From Rs1 sp038900335 (GTDB lineage Bacteria; Pseudomonadota; Gammaproteobacteria; Pseudomonadales; Balneatricaceae): DNA of 64,000 nt. A model generated the notes under the pieces. That model ran no database searches and was not told the origin of the DNA. It was given only the letters and a program-made list of their open reading frames with translations. Position numbers and translations under genes: made by a program. The number at the start of each line of letters is the position of its first letter. Within the stretch, counting starts at the first letter, position 1. Below are positions 44,672 through 54,018 of the stretch, in pieces. The stretch is taken from positions 1-64,000 of the forward strand of contig JBBMRB010000010.1 of the NCBI GenBank assembly GCA_038900335.1, read 5' to 3'.

Positions 44672-46336
44672 CTAAGATGATTTTTCGATTTGTTTGTTGA
44701 TCAGATACTGTTGAGCAATTGATAGTATGTTGTTCACTACCCAGTATAGTGTTAAACCTGCTGGGAACCAAAGGAAGAAGAAAGTGAAAATAATGGGTAG
44801 CATTTTCATGATCTTCGCTTGCATTGGATCTGGTGGCGCAGGGTTTAGCGACTGCTGGATAAACATACTTGCACCCATCAAGATAGGTAGAATGAAGTAT
44901 GGGTCTTGTACTGATAAATCATGTAGGTACAAGAAGCTGGCGTGACGTAGCTCAACCGATTCCATTAATACCCAGTATAGAGCAATGAAAATAGGCATCT
45001 GTGCAACGATAGGTAAACAGCCACCTAAAGGATTGATTTTCTCTTTTTTGTAGAGCTCCATCATTTCTTTAGACATGCTTTGTTTATCATCGCCGTGCTT
45101 TTCTTTTAAGCTGGCAATCATCGGACCAAATTTACGCATTTTAGCCATTGATCTAAACGCTTTCGCATTTAGGTGGAACAGCGCCGCCTTAACGGTGATG
45201 GTAATACCAATGATGGCTAAGCCCCAGTTACCTAGGAAACCGTGAATCGTCGTCAACAGCCAATAAAGCGGTGATGCTATCCACCACAACCAACCGTAAT
45301 CAACCGTTAGGTTAAGTGCTGGTGCAGTCGCCTCGAGTTGCGCTTGATCTTTAGGGCCTGCATAAAAATCAGCAGATACTTTGCTGGTGCTGCCCGCAGC
45401 TGTCTCAATAGTAGGTGATACAAAACCTGCGATTAGCTCATTACCCTTAAGACGTGTGCTATAAGTGTACTGTGCGCCAGCTGCTGGTACCCAAGCACTA
45501 ACAAAGTAGTGTTGTACCATCGCAACCCAACCATCTGCAGATACTTTTTTGAAGTTCTGCTCGCCGGCATCATCAAAGTCATACTTTTGATAGTTGTCTT
45601 CAGCAGTAGAGAACACAGCGCCTAAGTATGATTGCATACCCATGTCTGTCTGGTTGGTCGGATCTTCAAAGTTACCACGCTTGATTTGTGCAAATAAGCT
45701 GGTCTTAATAGCCTGACTGGATTTGTTATCAATAATGTAATCTAAAGCGACGGTGTATTTACCTTTAGTAAAGGTATAGCGCTTAGTAAAATTGATGTTA
45801 TCTGCAGTTCTAAGCTGCAAGTTTACTTCTAGAGTATCACCTGTCAGGGTGTAGCTACTGCTATCTGCAGTGTAAATTGGGCGGCCTGTTTGCTGAGCAT
45901 CAGGACCATTAGCACCAATTAAACCACTTTGTGCGATATAAGTGCGATCCGCGTTTTGCTCTAACAGAACAAACGGCTTATCTTCACTTAATAATGCTTT
46001 GTGAAGAGGAAGAGACACTTCAATAATATCGCCGCCCTTAGAGTCAATAATGACATTAAGTACATCGGTATTTACTGTGATTAATTGACCGTTAGTTGAT
46101 GTTGCAACTGCGGCAATTTTCGTTGACGTTGTTGCTGGTAAGTCACCGTTTGCAGGTGCTGGAGCAACGGTTGTTGGTAAATCACCATCGTTTTCTGAGG
46201 TACTACCATACGCTGACACACTACTAACTTGTTCTATAGCAACTGGTTTAGTGCCATAATCTTCATTCCATTGCAGTACCAGCATATAGGTGATAACTGC
46301 AAGGGTGGAGCCTAAAAGTAATCGTTGGAAATCCAT
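44672..46336 (-). CDS. yidC: membrane protein insertase YidC
   Basis: A 554-aa inner-membrane insertase. N-terminal helix (LLLGSTLAVITYMLVLQWN), a large periplasmic beta domain (about 65-345) and a C-terminal five-helix core: WGLAIIGITITVKAALFHLN, a cytoplasmic hairpin rich in Lys/Glu, NPLGGCLPIVAQMPIFIALYWVL, and LTLYWVVNNILSIAQQYLIN, with the charged groove expected for the family. The gene lies only 17 bp from rnpA, leaving no room for the yidD gene usually found there. Confidence 0.96.
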   Translation of the reverse strand: MDFQRLLLGSTLAVITYMLVLQWNEDYGTKPVAIEQVSSVSAYGSTSENDGDLPTTVAPAPANGDLPATTSTKIAAVATSTNGQLITVNTDVLNVIIDSKGGDIIEVSLPLHKALLSEDKPFVLLEQNADRTYIAQSGLIGANGPDAQQTGRPIYTADSSSYTLTGDTLEVNLQLRTADNINFTKRYTFTKGKYTVALDYIIDNKSSQAIKTSLFAQIKRGNFEDPTNQTDMGMQSYLGAVFSTAEDNYQKYDFDDAGEQNFKKVSADGWVAMVQHYFVSAWVPAAGAQYTYSTRLKGNELIAGFVSPTIETAAGSTSKVSADFYAGPKDQAQLEATAPALNLTVDYGWLWWIASPLYWLLTTIHGFLGNWGLAIIGITITVKAALFHLNAKAFRSMAKMRKFGPMIASLKEKHGDDKQSMSKEMMELYKKEKINPLGGCLPIVAQMPIFIALYWVLMESVELRHASFLYLHDLSVQDPYFILPILMGASMFIQQSLNPAPPDPMQAKIMKMLPIIFTFFFLWFPAGLTLYWVVNNILSIAQQYLINKQIEKSS

Positions 46337-46353
46337 GGAACTTACAACCCTTA

Positions 46354-46725
46354 TTATTTTGCCTGTACTTGTTTAACTTTCTTGGAGAGCCTTGACCAAC
46401 ATTTCTTCGCCAACCGATGTAACTCTTGTGATGAAATATCCCCTGCACCTTTTCTGGCCATGATAATCATATCGTGTGCGGGTAATTCTTCTTGGTTGAG
46501 GCGGAATGATTCGCGTACAACTCGTCGAACGGCATTGCGTTTGACAGCGTGACGAATATTCTTTTTTGAAATGATGAAGCCGATTCTTGGATGATCGAGT
46601 CCATTAGCGCGTGAAAGGATAAGAATGCGCTGATCAGGTATTTTGATTTCAACTGCGTCGAAAACTTTTTGAAAATCCCCGCCAGTTAATAATCTTAACT
46701 CACGGGGGTAGCTGCACTTGCTCAT
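46354..46725 (-). CDS. rnpA: ribonuclease P protein component
   Basis: The 123-aa basic protein has the RNase P signature KRNAVRRVVRESFR at about 61-74, preceded by RIGFIISKKN. It binds the catalytic RNA and helps process tRNA 5' ends. It lies 25 bp downstream of rpmH and 17 bp upstream of yidC in the standard origin-side operon. The N-terminus MSKCSYPRELRLLTGGDFQKVFD aligns with the usual start. Confidence 0.95.
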   Translation of the reverse strand: MSKCSYPRELRLLTGGDFQKVFDAVEIKIPDQRILILSRANGLDHPRIGFIISKKNIRHAVKRNAVRRVVRESFRLNQEELPAHDMIIMARKGAGDISSQELHRLAKKCWSRLSKKVKQVQAK

Positions 46726-46750
46726 TTATCTGCGATTTACAGGCAGAGAA

Positions 46751-46885
46751 TTAAGCAGAAAGCTTCTTGCGTCCTTTTGCACGACGGCGATTAATAACGG
46801 CACGGCCGCTTTTAGTAGCCATACGAGCGCGGAAACCATGAGTACGTGCACGTTTTAAAACGCTTGGTTGGAAAGTTCTTTTCAT
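46751..46885 (-). CDS. rpmH: 50S ribosomal protein L34
   Basis: The frame encodes 44 residues, beginning MKRTFQPSVLKRARTHGFR and ending RRAKGRKKLSA, the near-invariant L34 sequence. The gene is the first of the leftward rpmH-rnpA-yidC-mnmE operon and forms the left limit of the origin region. Ends may be off by one base because they were located by hand. Confidence 0.96.
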   Translation of the reverse strand: MKRTFQPSVLKRARTHGFRARMATKSGRAVINRRRAKGRKKLSA

Positions 46886-47089
46886 TTGTCAGTCCTCTGA
46901 ACGATTATTTGTTTAGTGGTCTGAGTGCCCACATAGCAAAATATAGCAAAATTTAGTCGCGAGATTCTATAGAATATCTGCTTAGAACTCAAACCTTTTC
47001 CTGCAATTAGTCTAAAATAAATGCTTATTTTCAAAAAATATCTAGATGGGTATGTAATTAATTGAAGGCGACAGTTTGTATTAAAACTG

Positions 47090-47098
47090 TGGCTAACA
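47090..47098 (-). promoter_or_regulatory. DnaA box-like site, one mismatch
   Basis: Plus-strand TGTGGCTAA is the complement of TTAGCCACA, one base from the TTATCCACA consensus. Confidence 0.5.
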
Positions 47099-47124
47099 CA
47101 AATTAATTGTTATATTTTATTGTC

Positions 47125-47133
47125 TTATCCTGT
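47125..47133 (+). promoter_or_regulatory. weak DnaA box-like site
   Basis: TTATCCTGT: the TTATCC core is intact, the final three bases have two mismatches. Confidence 0.35.
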
Positions 47134-47198
47134 TAATAAGTCGGTGTGCTGGCAGTTTTTGCTAACAATATATTTAAAAACAGCTTTGCTTTGCTTTA

Positions 47199-47207
47199 TT
47201 ATCCACT
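47199..47207 (+). promoter_or_regulatory. DnaA box, one mismatch
   Basis: TTATCCACT differs from the consensus TTATCCACA only in the last base. Confidence 0.7.
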
Positions 47208-47259
47208 GTTTGGCTTTTGTTGTTTCTATATATAGGCAGCTTCAAAAAGCGTGTGAATA

Positions 47260-47268
47260 TGTGGATAA
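47260..47268 (-). promoter_or_regulatory. perfect DnaA box upstream of dnaA
   Basis: TGTGGATAA is the exact complement of TTATCCACA. A possible dnaA -10 (TAGAAT, 47285-47290) lies 16 bases downstream, so this box would cover the -35 region and could mediate autorepression by DnaA. Confidence 0.8.
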
Positions 47269-47348
47269 CTAATAAAAAGAGGGGTAGAATACGCGCCTTA
47301 AATTTTATTAGTATCAACCGTCAATTTTTGTATTTTGGAGTGCTATAT

Positions 47349-48821
47349 ATGTCATTAGAGTTGTGGGATCGCTGTTTGCAAAGCTTGCAGAATGAATTCC
47401 CTGCTCAGCAGTTCAATACTTGGATTCGTCCCCTGCAAGCAGGTGATGTTGATACGGCATTAGTTTTAATAGCGCCTAACAGGTTTGTTCGCGATTGGGT
47501 CAATGATAAATATCTATCACGTATCTCACAAGTTGCCAGTGAAGTGGCAAGCGATCCAGGCTTAGTTGTGCGCCTAGAAGTGAAGCAAAAAGATGGTATG
47601 GCGCCTATTAGTATGCCGGTAGTGCAGCCGCGTATTCGACCATCACCTAGGGTGAGCCTAAACCAGAGCTTTCATGGTAATAGCAATGAGCCTGTGCCGG
47701 TTCCTGCGCCTATCTCATTTTCCCACAACATGCCTGAGCCGCAACTAGAGTTAGATGTTGGCAATAATAGAGTGGTTGATGTTGAGGGCGGTTTGCGCCA
47801 TCAGTCTAATCTTAATGAAGCTTTTATCTTTGACTCTTTCGTGCAAGGTAAATCTAACCAGCTGGCATTAGCAGCCGCTCAGCAGGTGAGTGAAAACCCG
47901 GGCGGCTCTTACAATCCACTATTTATATATGGTGGTGTCGGCCTAGGTAAAACCCATTTAATGCACGCCGTTGGTATGGAGTTACTGAAAAAGAACCCGC
48001 ATGCCAAAATCGTCTATTTACACTCAGAGCGTTTTGTTGCCGATATGGTTAAGGCGTTACAGCTCAATGCGATTAATGACTTTAAGCGCTATTATCGCTC
48101 TGTCGATGCGCTATTAATTGATGATATTCAGTTTTTCGCTGGTAAAGAGCGCTCTCAAGAAGAGTTTTTCCACACCTTTAATGCCTTGTTAGAAGGCGGC
48201 CAGCAAATGATTTTAACCAGTGATCGCTATCCTAAAGAGATAGCGGGCGTTGAAGATCGCTTGAAATCACGTTTCGGTTGGGGCCTGACCGTCGCAATAG
48301 AGCCGCCAGAGTTGGAGACGCGTGTTGCCATCGTCATGAAAAAAGCCACGGAAGCTGGGGTGTTATTGCCCGATGATGCTGCTTTCTTTTTGGCCAGCAA
48401 AATACGATCTAACGTGCGTGAGTTAGAAGGGGCGTTAAAACGGGTGATCGCCAATGCGCATTTTACTGGAAATGCGATTACTACCGCCTTTATTAAAGAA
48501 TCTTTAAAAGACTTACTAGCATTACAAGATAAACAAGTTAGTATTGATAATATACAACGAGTTGTTGCAGAATATTATAAAATTAAAATAGCGGATCTAC
48601 TGTCTAAAAGACGTAATCGCTCCGTGGCAAGACCAAGACAAGTCGCTATGAGTCTAGCAAAAGAATTGACCAACCATTCACTGCCTGAAATTGGTGATGC
48701 TTTTGGTGGTAGAGACCATACAACTGTTTTGCATGCTTGTCGTAAAATAAAAGAACTACGTGAGTCCGATGCGGATATCCGTGAAGATTATCAAAATTTA
48801 CTGCGCCATTTGACGGCGTAA
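47349..48821 (+). CDS. dnaA: chromosomal replication initiator protein DnaA
   Basis: Replication initiator of 490 aa. Domain I (MSLELWDRCLQSLQ and FNTWIRPLQ), a variable linker (about 85-150), AAA+ domain III with Walker A GGVGLGKT (195-202) and Walker B LLIDDIQFF, and domain IV with the DNA-binding signature GGRDHTTVLHACRKI near the C-terminus. ATG 47349 is the proper start: it gives the family N-terminus and has TTGGAGTG upstream, while the longer frame from TTG 47217 would run through the perfect DnaA box. Confidence 0.97.
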   Translation: MSLELWDRCLQSLQNEFPAQQFNTWIRPLQAGDVDTALVLIAPNRFVRDWVNDKYLSRISQVASEVASDPGLVVRLEVKQKDGMAPISMPVVQPRIRPSPRVSLNQSFHGNSNEPVPVPAPISFSHNMPEPQLELDVGNNRVVDVEGGLRHQSNLNEAFIFDSFVQGKSNQLALAAAQQVSENPGGSYNPLFIYGGVGLGKTHLMHAVGMELLKKNPHAKIVYLHSERFVADMVKALQLNAINDFKRYYRSVDALLIDDIQFFAGKERSQEEFFHTFNALLEGGQQMILTSDRYPKEIAGVEDRLKSRFGWGLTVAIEPPELETRVAIVMKKATEAGVLLPDDAAFFLASKIRSNVRELEGALKRVIANAHFTGNAITTAFIKESLKDLLALQDKQVSIDNIQRVVAEYYKIKIADLLSKRRNRSVARPRQVAMSLAKELTNHSLPEIGDAFGGRDHTTVLHACRKIKELRESDADIREDYQNLLRHLTA

Positions 48822-48848
48822 GCATCGATTATAAAAGGTAGCGAATAC

Positions 48849-49952
48849 ATGAGATTTGTCATTTCCCGTGAAGCACTGATTAAACCATTACAATTGGTAG
48901 CTGGTGTTGTTGAGCGTCGTCAAACCTTACCTGTGTTATCTAACATTTTGTTAGTAGCAGAAGGTGACCAACTGTCTATGACAGGAACCGATCTAGAAGT
49001 AGAGCTGATTGGTCGTGTGACATTAGATGAGGCGGCAGAGGCAGGTTCAATCACCGTCCCTGCACGTAAACTGGTTGATATATGTAAGTCACTGCCTGAT
49101 AGCGCCATTATTGAGCTAAAACTTGAAGATACCAAGGTGGTTATTAAAGCGGGTCGCACGCGTTTTAGCTTAACGACACTGCCAGCGACTGAGTTTCCCA
49201 ATGTTGAAGATTGTAACCAGAGCTATGAGCTGAGCTTATCGCAAGAAAAGCTGCGTCATTTGATCGACCAAACTGGTTTTTCAATGGCGCAACAAGATGT
49301 ACGCTACTACTTAAACGGCATGATGATGGAAGTGAGCGACGGTATGTTGCGTACGGTTGCTACCGATGGTCATCGCCTGGCAACCAGTGTCACTGTCGCG
49401 CAGACAGCGAACGAGACTGCTGAGCAAATTATCGTACCACGAAAAGGTATTTTAGAGCTTGCGCGCTTGTTACAAGGTGGCGATGAGCAATTAAAATTGG
49501 TTGTCGGCTCTAATCATATTCGCGCACATGTGGGTGACTTTATCTTCACTTCTAAGCTCGTTGATGGCAAGTTCCCAGATTATCAGCGTGTTATCCCACG
49601 TGGTGGCGATAAAAATGTATTGGGTAATCGTCAAGAATTACGTCAAGTGTTTAGCCGTATCGCGATTTTATCCAATGAAAAATACCGTGGTGTGCGTTTA
49701 ACGCTAACTAGCGGCTTCCTTAAGGTTATGGCCAATAACCCAGAGCAAGAAGAAGCAGAAGAAACTATCGCCATTGACTATCAAGGTGATGCGTTAGAAA
49801 TAGGCTTTAACGTCAACTACTTGATCGATGTGTTATCAATTATAAATTCAGATATCGTGCGCTTTACGCTATCTGATTCCAATAGCAGTGCCCTGGTTGA
49901 AGGCTATGATGAAGAAGGCAGTGTCTTCGTTGTTATGCCGATGCGGATGTAA
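48849..49952 (+). CDS. dnaN: DNA polymerase III sliding clamp (beta subunit)
   Basis: The 367-aa processivity clamp starts MRFVISREALIKPLQLVAGV and ends VFVVMPMRM, the conserved terminus forming the peptide-binding pocket (Met-Pro-Met-Arg-hydrophobic). Internal features such as YYLNGMMMEV and TDGHRLA are typical. It lies 27 bp after dnaA and is probably co-transcribed. Confidence 0.97.
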   Translation: MRFVISREALIKPLQLVAGVVERRQTLPVLSNILLVAEGDQLSMTGTDLEVELIGRVTLDEAAEAGSITVPARKLVDICKSLPDSAIIELKLEDTKVVIKAGRTRFSLTTLPATEFPNVEDCNQSYELSLSQEKLRHLIDQTGFSMAQQDVRYYLNGMMMEVSDGMLRTVATDGHRLATSVTVAQTANETAEQIIVPRKGILELARLLQGGDEQLKLVVGSNHIRAHVGDFIFTSKLVDGKFPDYQRVIPRGGDKNVLGNRQELRQVFSRIAILSNEKYRGVRLTLTSGFLKVMANNPEQEEAEETIAIDYQGDALEIGFNVNYLIDVLSIINSDIVRFTLSDSNSSALVEGYDEEGSVFVVMPMRM

Positions 49953-50063
49953 TTCAGCGTTGTTGTTTGGTGTCCTGACGCCTTTGCCGCTTTGATGCTG
50001 GCACAGGCGTTAGTCGTGTTATTTTCTCTCAGCCTATGAGCTATCAGGGTTATTTCAGCACAG

Positions 50064-51173
50064 ATGGCTATTAAGTCTCTTAAAATTCAAAATATTCGCA
50101 ACTTAGCGCAAGTCCACTTTGAGCCATCGGCTAATGTGAACTTAATTCATGGTGCTAATGGCAGCGGTAAAACATCTTTGTTAGAGGCGATTAACTTTCT
50201 GGGTTTAACGCGCTCGTTTCGCACCCGAAAATTTAACTATTTTGTATCGCATGATCAAAGCCAGGCACTGGTCTTCTCGCAGTTATCTTTATCTGGTGAA
50301 CAATTATCAGTAGGCGTAAAAAGTGCGAGTGAGCCGCTCGGTGTTAGCCGTGATACGACCGGCGCCGTCAGTGTTCGTCACAATGGTCAAAATATTGATA
50401 TTTCACAGCTGGCGAGTCTTGTTCCACTGCTGGTTATTAATGCCGATACCTTCCAAATTTTAGAGGGAAGCCCGGCAATTAGACGTCAATTTATCGATTG
50501 GGGCAGCTTTCATGCCGATCAAGGTTACATTCAAGCATGGAGAAGCTTTAAACGGGTATTACAACAGCGTAATTCCCTATTAAAGTGTGGTAAAATAGAT
50601 CCGCAAATGCGACATATCTGGGATGTAGAATTTGTGCGTTACGCACAGCAAATTACACAGATGCGCCAGCGCTATATCGATCAGTTATTGCCTGACTTTT
50701 TAGCGATAAGTGAGCGCTTAATGGGAGAGATGAACTTAACGTTATCTTTCTCCCCTGGCTGGGATCAAAAGCGAGCGTTGGATGAGTTGCTTGAAGAGCA
50801 ATTAACGCGTGATCTTAAGCAGGGATATACCGCAGCGGGCCCTCAACGGGCAGATATGCGATTGAAAGTAGATGGGGTAAATGCCAGCGAGCGTTTATCA
50901 CGCGGGCAAAAGAAACTCGTGGTTAGTGCGTTAAAACTGGCACAGGGCGCGGTTTATAATGCGCACAAAGAGGATAGCTGCATTTACTTGATAGATGATC
51001 TGCCCTCAGAGCTTGATGCTAAGCACTGCCAGCTATTTTGTCATTTTTTAGAACAGACACACAGCCAGTGTTTTATTACTTGCGTTGATCCGGCATCACT
51101 ACAGGATTTTTGGCAAAGTGAGACACAGGTAAAAAGTTTTCACATAGATAATGGCCAGATACAAGCATCATAG
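50064..51173 (+). CDS. recF: DNA replication and repair protein RecF
   Basis: An SMC-like ATPase of 369 aa that loads RecA at gapped DNA with RecO and RecR. Walker A GANGSGKTSLL (about 30-40), ABC-type signature LSRGQKKLV (about 279-287) and Walker B IYLIDDLPSELD (about 308-319). The standard dnaA-dnaN-recF-gyrB order is kept, with gaps of 111 and 117 bp around it. Confidence 0.96.
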   Translation: MAIKSLKIQNIRNLAQVHFEPSANVNLIHGANGSGKTSLLEAINFLGLTRSFRTRKFNYFVSHDQSQALVFSQLSLSGEQLSVGVKSASEPLGVSRDTTGAVSVRHNGQNIDISQLASLVPLLVINADTFQILEGSPAIRRQFIDWGSFHADQGYIQAWRSFKRVLQQRNSLLKCGKIDPQMRHIWDVEFVRYAQQITQMRQRYIDQLLPDFLAISERLMGEMNLTLSFSPGWDQKRALDELLEEQLTRDLKQGYTAAGPQRADMRLKVDGVNASERLSRGQKKLVVSALKLAQGAVYNAHKEDSCIYLIDDLPSELDAKHCQLFCHFLEQTHSQCFITCVDPASLQDFWQSETQVKSFHIDNGQIQAS

Positions 51174-51290
51174 TACTGGTAGCAATCATCAGCTTTAAAC
51201 GGCCTTGGATTGATTTCAAATTTTTAAAATTAGCAGGGATGCGATATACGTCGCAATTTACCCAAGATATAGACACCTTAGGAGAGACCC

Positions 51291-53705
51291 ATGAGTGGTG
51301 AAGAACAAGAATACGGCGCCGATAGTATCAAAGTACTTAAAGGTCTTGATGCTGTACGCAAACGTCCGGGCATGTACATCGGCGATACAGACGATGGCAC
51401 AGGCTTACATCACATGGTATTTGAAATCGTTGATAACTCTATAGATGAGGCGCTAGCCGGTCACTGTAGTGAAATTAACGTAGTGATCAAATCTGATGAT
51501 ACGGTGATGGTCAATGATAATGGCCGTGGTATTCCCACCGATATCCATACAGAAGAAGGCGTCTCTGCTGCAGAAGTTATTATGACGGTACTACATGCCG
51601 GTGGTAAGTTTGATGACAATAGCTATAAAGTATCTGGCGGCTTACACGGTGTAGGTGTCTCTGTTGTTAACGCGTTATCAAGCAAATTAGATATTACCAT
51701 TCGCCGCAACGGCCAAGTACATGAGCAAACTTATGTACACGGTGTGCCACAAGCGCCATTAAAAGTGATTGGTGAGACGCAAAAATCAGGTACACAGGTG
51801 GTGTTTACCGCATCAACTGAAACCTTTAATAACGTATTATTTGTCTACGATCAACTCGCTAAACGCCTACGTGAATTATCATTCTTAAACTCAGGTGTGT
51901 GTATTGTCTTAACAGATGAGCGCGATGGCCGCAGTGATCGTTTCTCATATGAAGGTGGTCTTGCCGAATTTGTGTCTTACTTAAACAAGAACAAATCACC
52001 AGTGAGCCAAATTGCTCATATTAATACCATGCATGAAAACGGCGTTGGTGTCGAGGTTGCTCTGCAGTGGAATGATTCATACCAAGAAGGTATTTACTGC
52101 TTTACCAACAACATACCACAGCGCGATGGCGGTACTCATTTATCAGGTTTTCGCGGTGCACTAACACGTACCCTTAACAACTATATCGATAGTGAAAGCC
52201 TGAACAAGAACAGTAAAACAGCGACATCTGGTGATGACTGTCGTGAAGGCCTAGTAGCGATTATTTCAGTGAAAGTGCCTGATCCTAAATTTTCATCGCA
52301 AACAAAAGATAAGCTAGTTTCCTCTGAAGTTAAAACAGCGGTTGAGCAGAGCTTTGCTCAACACTTTAGCGATTTCTTACAAGAAAACCCGCAAGATGCC
52401 AAAGCGATCGTCAACAAGATGATCGATGCAGCGCGTGCCCGTGATGCCGCCAGAAAAGCGCGAGAAATGACTCGTCGTAAAGGCGCGTTAGATATCGCAG
52501 GCCTGCCCGGTAAACTGGCTGATTGCCAAGAGAAAGACCCCGCTCTTTCAGAACTATACTTGGTGGAGGGTGACTCAGCTGGCGGCTCTGCTAAACAAGG
52601 GCGCGCCCGTAAGACACAAGCGATCTTACCGCTAAAAGGTAAAATCCTAAACGTTGAAAAAGCGCGTTTTGATAAAATGCTTGGCTCGCAAGAAGTTGGT
52701 ACACTAATCACCGCACTAGGTACTAGTATTGGCCGTGAAGAGTTTAATATCGACAAATTGCGTTATCATCGCATCATCATCATGACCGATGCCGACGTCG
52801 ATGGATCACACATACGTACCTTGTTACTGACGTTCTTCTTTCGTCAAATGCCTGAATTAGTTGAGCGCGGCTACATCTACATTGCCCAGCCACCGCTTTA
52901 CAAAGTTAAAAAAGGTAAGCAAGAACAGTACCTTAAAGATGAAGATGATCTACAAACTTACTTGTTAAACGGTGCCTTAGAAGGCGCGAGCTTAAACATC
53001 AACGAAGAAGAAAGTATCTTTGGATCAGCTCTGCAAGAGCTTATCACTCAGTATCGTCGTGTTGACTCTATCATCACCCGTATGAGTCGTCTTTACCCTA
53101 ATCGTGCCTTAAACGAGCTGTTATACGTAGCAGGGCTAGATAAAGATGACCTACATGATGAGGCGATTGTTACAACTTGGGCAAAAGCGTATGAAGCGAA
53201 GCTTGCTGAACAAACAAAAGCGAGCGAGCAGTATCGCTGTGAAGTTATTTTAGATAAAGAGCGCAGTGTCTATATACCGAAAATTATTTACACCCATCAC
53301 GGTGTTGATTCTGAATATCTATTTGACTATGTTTTCCTTAATTCTAAAGAATACTCATTGTTCAAAGACATGAGCAAAGCATTAGAAGGGCTCATTCAGC
53401 CAGGCAGCTTCTTCAAACGTGGCGAGAAGAGCATCGAAATAAGCAACTTCAAGGAAGGTCTTGAATGGTTATTACAGCAATCACGCAGAGGTCAGTACAT
53501 CCAGCGCTATAAAGGGCTAGGAGAGATGAACCCTGAGCAGCTTTGGGAGACAACAATGGACCCTGAATCACGCCGTATGTTGCAAGTAACGATTGAAGAT
53601 GCGATTACAGCGGATCAACTGTTCACTACCTTGATGGGCGATGAAGTTGAGCCTAGACGTAACTTTATTGAAGAAAACGCACTAAAAGCAACAATGGATA
53701 TTTAA
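51291..53705 (+). CDS. gyrB: DNA gyrase subunit B
   Basis: The 804-aa type II topoisomerase ATPase subunit. GHKL ATP site with EIVDNSIDEALAG and GRGIPTD, GGLHGVGVSVVNALS; TOPRIM domain with EGDSAGGSAKQGR and MTDADVDGSHIR; C-terminal QRYKGLGEMNPEQLWETTMDP. Gamma-proteobacterial size includes the inserted domain between TOPRIM parts (about 555-720). AGGAGA precedes the ATG. Ended by a strong terminator. Confidence 0.98.
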   Translation: MSGEEQEYGADSIKVLKGLDAVRKRPGMYIGDTDDGTGLHHMVFEIVDNSIDEALAGHCSEINVVIKSDDTVMVNDNGRGIPTDIHTEEGVSAAEVIMTVLHAGGKFDDNSYKVSGGLHGVGVSVVNALSSKLDITIRRNGQVHEQTYVHGVPQAPLKVIGETQKSGTQVVFTASTETFNNVLFVYDQLAKRLRELSFLNSGVCIVLTDERDGRSDRFSYEGGLAEFVSYLNKNKSPVSQIAHINTMHENGVGVEVALQWNDSYQEGIYCFTNNIPQRDGGTHLSGFRGALTRTLNNYIDSESLNKNSKTATSGDDCREGLVAIISVKVPDPKFSSQTKDKLVSSEVKTAVEQSFAQHFSDFLQENPQDAKAIVNKMIDAARARDAARKAREMTRRKGALDIAGLPGKLADCQEKDPALSELYLVEGDSAGGSAKQGRARKTQAILPLKGKILNVEKARFDKMLGSQEVGTLITALGTSIGREEFNIDKLRYHRIIIMTDADVDGSHIRTLLLTFFFRQMPELVERGYIYIAQPPLYKVKKGKQEQYLKDEDDLQTYLLNGALEGASLNINEEESIFGSALQELITQYRRVDSIITRMSRLYPNRALNELLYVAGLDKDDLHDEAIVTTWAKAYEAKLAEQTKASEQYRCEVILDKERSVYIPKIIYTHHGVDSEYLFDYVFLNSKEYSLFKDMSKALEGLIQPGSFFKRGEKSIEISNFKEGLEWLLQQSRRGQYIQRYKGLGEMNPEQLWETTMDPESRRMLQVTIEDAITADQLFTTLMGDEVEPRRNFIEENALKATMDI

Positions 53706-53731
53706 GCTTAAAAGCTTATCTAAAGATGCAT

Positions 53732-53761
53732 AAAAAAAGCAGCCAATAGGCTGCTTTTTTG
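53732..53761 (+). terminator. rho-independent terminator of the dnaA-gyrB block
   Basis: A-run, then GCAGCC (53739-53744), loop AATA, GGCTGC (53749-53754), followed by six T. Also has an A-run on the other side, so it could act both ways. Confidence 0.93.
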
Positions 53762-54018
53762 TGGGTGTTGTAGTGGCTTTTAATAATCGAAGCTCATAGG
53801 CAGTGACATAACTTCATAACTTCATAAGTAGCAAAATCAAGAATCTCATCTTAAAAAATATAGGGCGTTGTCAGGTAGTGGGCTAAAACTGTGCAGCACT
53901 AGCGCACTTTAGTACAAAGTGATATTCTCTTTTTCTATTAAAATTAACCTGTTGGCGCAACTTTAGTGAATATCACTGTCACTAAAATGGGACGTCGCAC
54001 TATTATGTTGTTAAGTTC
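53762..54018. other. non-coding gap after gyrB
   Basis: No gene is seen. A short direct repeat of CATAACTT occurs near 53804-53826. The promoter of the following acetyltransferase gene must lie here. Confidence 0.4.

Larger units (their letters stand above)
46886..47348. other. probable chromosomal replication origin (oriC) region
   Basis: A 463-bp AT-rich gap between divergent rpmH and dnaA, the oriC position known in pseudomonads and relatives. Four DnaA-box-like sites cluster at 47090-47268 (listed individually). AT-rich stretches such as TTATTTTCAAAAAATATC around 47023-47040 could be the unwinding element. All genes on either side read away from the gap, agreeing with bidirectional replication from here. 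Promoters of rpmH and dnaA are also inside it. Confidence 0.75.

Noticed and set aside
47217..47348. 44-residue N-terminal extension of DnaA from TTG 47217
   Set aside because: The extension covers a perfect DnaA box and promoter-like sequence and has no family counterpart; ATG 47349 with GGAG upstream is the normal start.
52358..52756. 132-codon minus-strand frame inside gyrB
   Set aside because: Lies entirely within a conserved GyrB domain; shadow frame.
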